Below are positions 57,845 through 64,000 of a DNA stretch of 64,000 bases, piece after piece. Positions within the stretch are counted from its first letter, which is position 1. Every line of letters begins with the position of its first letter. A program made the position numbers and the translations under genes. Source of the DNA: Thinopyrum elongatum (lineage: Eukaryota; Streptophyta; Magnoliopsida; Poales; Poaceae); assembly GCA_011799875.1 (NCBI GenBank), contig CM022303.1, positions 294,078,362 to 294,142,361 on the forward strand. Reading direction: 5' to 3'. The notes below the pieces were generated by a model. That model ran no database searches. It was not told the DNA's origin and saw only the letters and a list, made by a program, of their open reading frames with translations.

Positions 57845-58345
57845 ACATGTTGATCCGTCTAACTGTTTCTGTTTGTTGTGGCTAATCGCAAACTGTTCAT
57901 CCGTGTGAAGTGTGTGCCGTCAATCGCAGACACCTTGATCTGGCTGACCGTTTCTGTTGTGTTGCCTAATCACAAACAATTCATCTATGTGAAGTGTATG
58001 CTGTCAATCGCAGACACCTTGATCTGGCTGACCGTTTCTGTTGTGTTGCCTAATCACAAACAGTTAATCCGAGTGAACTGTATGCCGTATATCGCACACA
58101 CCTTCATCTGACTGCCCGTTTCTGTTGTTCTGCCTCATCGGAAATAGTTCATTCGAGTGAACTGTATGCCCCGCATTGCACATGCAACTAAAATCTGAAC
58201 CGTGTTTGATGTATCCGCCATCGCAAATGTTTTGCATCTTTTTTGACGGTTTTATTACATCATCGTTTGCGATTAATGCATCACACATAGTTTCATCAAA
58301 GGGTCTCTGATTGTAGTGTCGCATTAGCAGCATCCTGCAGTAGTG
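57845..58345 (+). repeat. Subterminal repeats of CACTA D
   Basis: Repeats of about 73-80 bp: aatcgcagacaccttgatct, ggctgaccgtttctgttg, then cctaatcacaaacag and AGTTAA/AGTTCA-N6-TGAACT blocks (58047, 58125). The terminal block ends at 58345. Confidence 0.8.
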
Positions 58346-58619
58346 TATGGTGATGTCCACGAAAGCATTAGGTTACCTTGTCCCTTGTCTTACGAACAAG
58401 AGGGGCTGTGACTCCATGAACTAGTGCAAGGTATGAAAGTTGATTGCACAAGTCCTTGCCAAAATGAATATGAGTGAAGTATGTTGGCGGAGTCACCCTC
58501 TAGAACACTCTAGTTCTTCTTTGAAACCCACATCAACTTGACGGGAATCCTTGGAGTTGTAGTTGAACTTGATGAAGTAGATCTTGACGTAGTCTTGGGA
58601 ACCCACTTGACCATGGCCT

Positions 58620-60663
58620 TAGGAGCTTATTCAAATGAGTCAATCTCTTCTTGAAGCTTGTCCTTGCCCTTTAGCTTGTGGTCTTGTGGTGGAAGATCAT
58701 CTTGAGCTTGTGTTCCCTCAAAAGAAGTGGGGTCATACTTCTCTTGTTGAGGAACAAACTTCGTCTTGGGGTATTGATCTTCTTCCCATTCAACTCCATT
58801 GGCATTGAACTTTCATTCAAAACCAACACCTTGATTCCTCCGATGTCTTCCTTGCTTGCGTACAATTTCCTCAAATTTCTTACTCCCGGCAAGGCTCTTG
58901 TAAATACCTTTCTCTATAATTCCCTTCAATAAGCTATTTTCTTGCTCAAGTGTAACTTGGCTATGAGAATCATTAGTGGAATCAAGAGAATTAGTAGAAG
59001 CAACAATATTGGATTTAGCATGGTTATTTTTACTACTAGAAGAAGAATCCTTTTTACTCTTGTTGCTTGATTTTACTTGTGGCATATAAGTAGACAAGAG
59101 TAGATGTTTGGCGATGTAAGAAGAACTCTTCTTTCGAAGATCATCATTGATAGCTTTTAGAAACTCATGCTCTTGCTCTAAATTTAGCTTCTCGAAGCGT
59201 AGCTTCTCATGAGTCCTTAGGAGCTCTCTATGATCCTCTTGAGTTGTTTCATGAGCTAACTTAAGAGTGTTTAGTTCTTTAGATGCTCAATCTCCTTCTT
59301 AGCATTGTCATTCGTTTCATCTCGATTAGCATGATCACTAGCAAGTTCATTATAGTTTTCATCACTAGTTTTGTTAACAAGTAATTCATTATCAACCTAG
59401 CAAATCATCTTCAACACTATTGAAATCAAGATACTCGGGGTGTGATACCTTGGGGCCTTTAGCCATGAAACATCTTCCAATTCCTTCATTTGGTGAATCA
59501 AATATATCGTGGGAGTTGGATGACACTAGAGCAAGACTGGCAACACCTTCATCTTGAGTATATTCAGAGTCGGAGTGATAGCTTCGCTCGGAGTAGTTGT
59601 CGGAGTCGAAACCGGAAACCCATTCACCAAAATGAGCTTGATGCCTTCGTCTTGTGTAGCTTTTTGATGACTTGTATTTCCTTTCTGAATCCTTGCTTCT
59701 TCGAGAAGGTATTCGTTCATAACGATCATCTCTACTCCTTCTCTCTCTTGGAGGTGATTCATCTCTTTCACTCCTCCTTTTTGGTGAGTATGCTCTTTTC
59801 TTGTAGGGAGCCGTACACTCATTGGAATAGTGTCCGGGTCTTCCACAATTGTAGCAATTACGATCATGATTAGAAGATCTTTTGTCATTGTAGGACCTTG
59901 ACTTGGAGCTTCTCTCTTTGCTTCTACTGTTGTAGAACTTGTTGAAATTTTTCACCATTAAGCTCAATTCTTCATTGGAGACTAGCTTGTCACTTTATGT
60001 TGTAGGAGCATCACTTGAAACTTTGTATGCACCACTTGACTTGTTGTGGAGCTCTTCTTTATCCTTGAGTGACATCTCATGAGCAACAATTCTACCAATG
60101 ACTTCCGTGGGCTTGAGATATTTGTAGTTAGGCATCATTTGGATCAATGTGGACATGAGGATCTTCTTGATGATGAATTTGTTGGTCATCTCTTCACTTC
60201 CTAAGCCGGCAACCTCATTTGTGATGAGAGCAAGCCTAGAGTACATTTCAGCGACTCCTTCACCATCCTTCATCTTGAACTTGTCAAGTTGACTTTGAAG
60301 CACATCCAACTTGGATTCCTTGACGGACTTGGTACCTTCATGCATATGAACCAAAGTATCCCAAATTTCCTTTGCATTCTCAAGGCGGCTGATTTTGTTG
60401 AATTCTTTGGGGCACAATCCATTGAAGAGAATATCACAAGCTTGAGCATTGTATTGCAACATCTTCAATTATTCCGCGGTCACTTCATGATCTGGTTCTC
60501 TAACATCTTCAAAGAATTCACCTTGCAAGTCAATACTATCAACAACCCAAATGGCAGTGTTATGACCAAGAATATGCATTTTCATCTTATGCTTCCAACT
60601 AGCAAAATTTGTACCATCAAAATAAGGACCTCTATGATGATAGTTACCCTCGCAAGACGCCAT
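58620..60663 (-). pseudogene. Copia gag and start of pol, decayed
   Basis: Starts at ATG 60663 (M-A-S-C-E-G-N). It has a typical Copia capsid region (F-D-G-T-N-F-A-S-W-K, I-W-D-T-L-V-H-M-H-E-G-T, V-A-E-M-Y-S-R-L) and a CCHC zinc knuckle C-Y-N-C-G-R-P-G-H-Y-S-N-E-C. An Arg/Ser-rich region and a coiled-coil-like tail follow (H-E-T-T-Q-E, L-E-Q-E-N-S-L-L-K). In-frame stops occur at about 60469 (TAA), 59992 (TAA), 59392 (TGA) and 58813 (TGA), all explainable by C-to-T, and an indel is likely near 59280. Non-functional. Confidence 0.8.
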
Positions 60664-60747
60664 ACTCTCCTAGGTTGTGAAACCAAGGCTATGATCACCA
60701 AAGCTATGGAAATCAAGGCTAATGGAGACCAAAGCTCTTATACCACT

Positions 60748-61548
60748 TGAAGGATCGAAAGTATGTCTAGGGGGTGATTAGACTACTTGACCAAATAAAA
60801 ATCTTTCCTTTTCCCAATTTTAGTCGTGGGCAGATTTTAGCAATTAGGACAAGTCAAGCAATCAACCTACACATGCAATTCTAAGAGTATAGCAGCGGAA
60901 TGTAAAACATCGCATATGAAGGTAAAGGGGAGTGTTTGGAGAAGGCAAACGCAATGGAGACACGAAGATTTTTGGCATGATTCCGATAGGTGGTACTATC
61001 GTATGTCCATGTTGATGGAGACTTCAACCCACGAAGGGTAACGGCTGCGTGATTCCATGGAGGTCTCCACTCATGAAGGGTCCACGAAGAAGCAACCTTG
61101 TCTATCCCACCATAGCTATCGCCCACGAAGGACTTGCATCACTCGGGTAGATCTTCACGAAGTAGGCGATCTCCTTGCCCTTACAAACTTCTTGGTTCAA
61201 GTCCACATCATGTCGGAGGCTCCCAAGGGACACCTAACCAATCTAGGAGACACCACTCTCCAAAAGGTTATAGACGGCGTGTTGATGATGAACTCCTTGC
61301 TCTTGTGCTTCAAATGATAGTATCCCCAACACTCAACTCTCTCTCATAGATTTGGCTATGGTGGAAGAAGGATTTGAGTGGAAAGAAACTTGGGAAAGGC
61401 TAGAAATCAAGGTTCAAATGGTAGGAATGGAATCTCTTGATCTCAACACATGAGTAGGTGGTTCTCTCTCAGAAAATGAATGGTGGAAGTGTAGGCACGT
61501 TCTGATGGCTCTCCTCAATGAGGAAGAAGGGGTGGAGGGGTATATATA
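60748..61548 (-). repeat. Copia LTR, truncated
   Basis: About 800 bp of R/U5-side LTR. The TATA box (tatatata, 61541-61548) is the last Copia sequence before the CACTA C terminus; the U3 upstream of it is missing. Confidence 0.7.
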
Positions 61549-62308
61549 CACTACGGCAGGATGCTGCTAACGCGACACTACAATCAGAGACCCTTCGACG
61601 CAACAGTGTGTGATGCATTAATCGCAAATGGTGATGTAATAGAACCGTCAAAAAAGGTACAAAACATTTGCGATGGTGGAGACATCAAACACGATTCAGA
61701 TGGGTAACATACAGTTCAGTCGAATGAACTGTTTGCAATGAGCATAACAGCAGAAACGGTCCGACAGATGAAGGTGTGTGCGATATACAGCATACAGTTC
61801 TCTCGGATGAACTGTTTGTGATTAGGCAACACAACAGAAACAGTCAGCCAGATCAAGGTGTGTGCGATATATGGCATACAGTTCACTCGGATGAACTGTT
61901 TGCGATTAGCCAACACAATAGAAACGGTTCAACTTAACAAGATGTGTGTGATACACAGTAAACATGTCAGTAATCAGAAATGTGTGGGAAGACCGATAAC
62001 AACACAGACGATTCCTGTTAACAAGCCATGTGTGTTGTGAGAAAACGATTGCTGGTATACAATTGTGAGCGATTGATGAAATCATCACCAACAGGTTCCA
62101 TTGTTTAGTCCGTGTGTGATGTGATTTGCTCTGTCCGCACAACATCTACGCTCTGTCTACAAAACATCAACATATATACTTATAAGAACAGCATCACATA
62201 ACCAAATTAAGCATACAATTACATAAGTAACTACACACATAACATTTCCACACACCAAAGTAAGCAATTACATGCATACTAAACTAGGACAAACGAGGAT
62301 CTAATCAT
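61549..62308 (-). repeat. Subterminal repeats and 3' flank of CACTA C
   Basis: About 75-bp repeats with AGTTCA-CTCGGA-TGAACT blocks (near 61712, 61795, 61868), then the module with gatttgctctgtccgcac and an AT-rich 3' flank to the gene stop. 760 bp separate the gene from the terminus. Confidence 0.78.
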
Positions 62309-63028
62309 CTACTTCTTGTTGTGACAATGCTTGCCATTGCTCTCCTTCCGCCTGGATCCCTGGCCGTTTTGGGGAAGGAGGCACTTCCTCATGCCAATGA
62401 TCCACCTGTACATCTCGTAGCTTGTGTACGCCTCCTTGGCCGCATACACGACGTGAGCTTTGTCGAGTTTCTCTATCCAGGCCGAGTGCTAGGCACGCTT
62501 GTCCTTGTTGCAGGAATCCTTCATGTCTCTGTAGTAGGGGTCGATGATGACCTCGGCGAGGTGAACCATTGAGTCCTTCTCATGCTTCTTGCTGCCCCAG
62601 ATCTTGTATTGGCCCTGGATGTTGACAAGATTCTGGCAGGCGATGCCCGAATTCTTGAGCACCTTTACATCGTTGGTGATGTCCACCGTAGCGAACATGT
62701 AGTAGGGGCTGTCGACAAACCTGGCAAAATGCTCTCAAGGCCTTGTGGCCAGGCAGTAGTGGTAGATGAGGACGTGATTGCGCACGCACATCTGGGCGAC
62801 GGCGACCTTGGGACGAGACATGACACAAGTGCGGGTGTACTCGAGGTCGAACCCGACCACCTTGTACTTCTCCTCAGCAAGCAACAACTCCATGATGTGG
62901 ATGGAGTGCTCCACCCAGACCGGGTTGTTGGTGTACACCACTAAGAGCTCCATGAACCTTCTATGGGTGTCCACCACGGCATGCATGGTGAACTGCTGCT
63001 CGTCGTCGGCAGCCGCTCGGAGCGCCAT
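62309..63028 (-). pseudogene. DEDD exonuclease-like gene, copy C
   Basis: 240 codons from ATG 63028 to TAG at 62311-62309, all in one frame, with two internal stops: TGA near 62738, where copies A and B have Cys, and TAG near 62490, where A and B have Trp. Exo I block G-F-D-L-E-Y keeps both acidic residues; the late block reads Y-A-A-K-E-A-Y, with Glu near the usual catalytic Asp. Residues 12-28 (Q-Q-F-T-M-H-A-V-V-D-T-H) are the part deleted in copy A. Family assignment as for copy B. Confidence 0.75.
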
Positions 63029-63894
63029 TGGAGCCGCGCAGGATACCCTCTAAGAATTTGTCGTGGTGGGTGTGCTTCTTGCAATACTAGGGCGCGATCG
63101 AAAGGTTGAAGAGACACAAGGGTTAAGTGGCCACTGTAATAAATGGGGGCCGACCGGCCTGTAATCGTCACGTCTTGTCACCGCATTCATAGCGGAGGAT
63201 TCCACTGCACACTTGAGCACCCCACACGCGTTTCATTTGACCACACGTGGGCTCGAAGAGGCGCCAAATGTATCGTTGGTGAGCCTGTTCCCGTGCAACC
63301 GCATAGTTTACCGTGCAAGCTTCCTGCCCGGCTAGTTTGGCCACGCGTCGGCTAGAAGCGGGGCAAATCATGGGCGTTCATTGGCAAAAATCTTTGCAAA
63401 AACGAAGTGTGTGGAATGACTTCGATCATAAGTTTCCCCGTGGGTGATGAGGTCAAAGTTACACAGAAGGGTGATGATGGACACTCGAGTGCGATAATTA
63501 ATTCTGCGCTCTACAGGGCACACGGTTGAAGAAACCAATTGTGTGCAATAATGTTGAAGATCGCAGTCGAGTTAGCTATACAGATCATTTGCGATGATAT
63601 TGACAAGGGAAACACATTCGAGAATGGTTAATAAAATCTAAGTCCATTGCATATTAAGGTCAAAATAGTACTACCAATATACGAGTCTCGTACGATGCCA
63701 TTTCAACGATTGTACCACAAAAGCCCGAAATATTACAAGGTTCAAATTCCAGAGTTATATGGCTCAAATTCAAAGATTACAAGGTTCAAACTGATATTAG
63801 AAATGAAATTCAGCTCATTCAGCTGGAAACGCCCGCGCTGATCAGCTGAACATGGATATAAGAGAGGTTCAAACTAATATTACCACTTGTAAGG
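63029..63894 (-). other. Spacer between F-box and exonuclease genes, copy C
   Basis: Leader and promoter region of the exonuclease gene (63029-63360; shares acctttcgatcg with copy B), then 63380-63640 with gtgtgcaataat and catttgcgatgat words and no ORF. The F-box 3' flank (63700-63860) matches 10770-10850 inverted. Confidence 0.6.
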
Positions 63895-64000
63895 CTACTT
63901 TCGAAACCTCATCATTTTTGCGAAGGGATCAGGCACTGAGAAGTCATGTATGGGGTTGACACAATGACTTCCGATTACTCTATCAGCTGAAGTTCCAAAA
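63895..64000 (-). pseudogene. F-box/FBD gene, C-terminal end, copy C (runs off window)
   Basis: Minus strand, stop at 63897-63895. The preceding residues I-G-S-H..H-D-F-S-V-P-D-P-F-A-K-M-M align with G-S-H-S-I-E-P-L-Y-D-F-S-V-A-D-P-F-V-E-I-M at the end of the copy B F-box/FBD gene. Only about 34 codons are in view, so its state cannot be judged; the tail is shorter than in B. Confidence 0.65.

Larger units (their letters stand above)
53231..58345 (+). mobile_element. CACTA transposon copy D, 3' part
   Basis: The right end at 58338-58345 (CAGTAGTG) is followed by tat. The final 0.5 kb is subterminal repeat. Upstream it carries a coiled-coil ORF and a four-copy 490-bp array. The left part is hidden: the Athila element inserted in it (flank cagaa at 53231). 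Cargo differs from copies A-C. That 53231-56150 belongs to D is inferred from continuity. Confidence 0.65.
58346..61548 (-). mobile_element. Ty1/Copia retrotransposon fragment
   Basis: Minus strand: partial LTR 61548-60748 (ends ..GATCCTTCA), PBS TGGTATAAGAGC at 60745-60734 (initiator tRNA-Met type with one mismatch), then gag and a short stretch beyond. Both sides are cut by CACTA ends (58345 and 61549). RT, integrase and the other LTR are absent. The LTR is broken right at its TATA box. Confidence 0.8.
61549..64000 (-). mobile_element. CACTA transposon copy C, 3' part, inverted
   Basis: Terminus CACTACGGCAGG at 61549, followed inward by subterminal repeats, an exonuclease-like gene on the minus strand and the end of an F-box/FBD gene, then the window edge. 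The gene order toward the terminus equals that of copy B. Its exonuclease leader and ATG context are nearly the same as in copy A. Confidence 0.8.

Overview
This window is eukaryotic and looks like intergenic DNA of a Triticeae grass (wheat, Aegilops or barley type). The reasons are a dense nest of Ty3/Gypsy and Ty1/Copia LTR retrotransposons, large CACTA (En/Spm-type) DNA transposons carrying captured gene pieces, a Stowaway MITE, and plant F-box/FBD and B3 protein fragments. No rRNA, tRNA, CRISPR or bacterial feature was seen. I found no ordinary host gene outside a mobile element. Species and family names are inference from memory, not from a search.

Layout. 1-1486 is the 3' end of a CACTA copy (A) with a decayed DEDD-exonuclease-like gene. 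1487-28888 is probably one very large CACTA copy (B) whose 3' end is at 28888 and whose left end is not visible. B holds B3-domain exons on the minus strand (1699-3835), diverged tandem repeats (4190-7400), two F-box gene copies (fragment at 8343-8509; F-box/FBD gene at 8958-10769) and an open exonuclease-like gene (27341-28024). A minus-strand non-autonomous LTR element (LARD type, 11334-26999, TSD ATATG) sits between the last two genes, and its left LTR contains a related solo LTR (14315-18200).

28889-53230 is an Athila-lineage Ty3/Gypsy element on the plus strand. Its 5' LTR is cut by CACTA B. Its polymerase gene is split at 33048-47999 by an inverted solo LTR of a like family (TSD GCAGA), which is itself split by a complete Tat-lineage Gypsy element (33402-46834, two 597-bp LTRs, TSD GGTGG). 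The Tat element has a 2,061-codon gag-pol frame, a 71-bp tandem repeat block, and an antisense seven-exon gene with its own TATA box.

53231-58345 is a third CACTA copy (D) with a 490-bp tandem array and an intact coiled-coil ORF. 58346-61548 is a Copia fragment on the minus strand. 61549-64000 is an inverted CACTA copy (C) that repeats the gene order F-box/FBD, exonuclease-like gene, 3' end.

The most interesting signal is this repeated CACTA cargo. An F-box/FBD gene and a DEDD-exonuclease-like gene keep the same order and orientation in copies B and C. In copies A, B and C the exonuclease gene stops about 0.76-0.86 kb from the transposon terminus. Only copy B's exonuclease frame is open, and it lacks canonical catalytic residues. 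Nesting reaches five levels: CACTA D > Athila > CACTA B > LARD > solo LTR.
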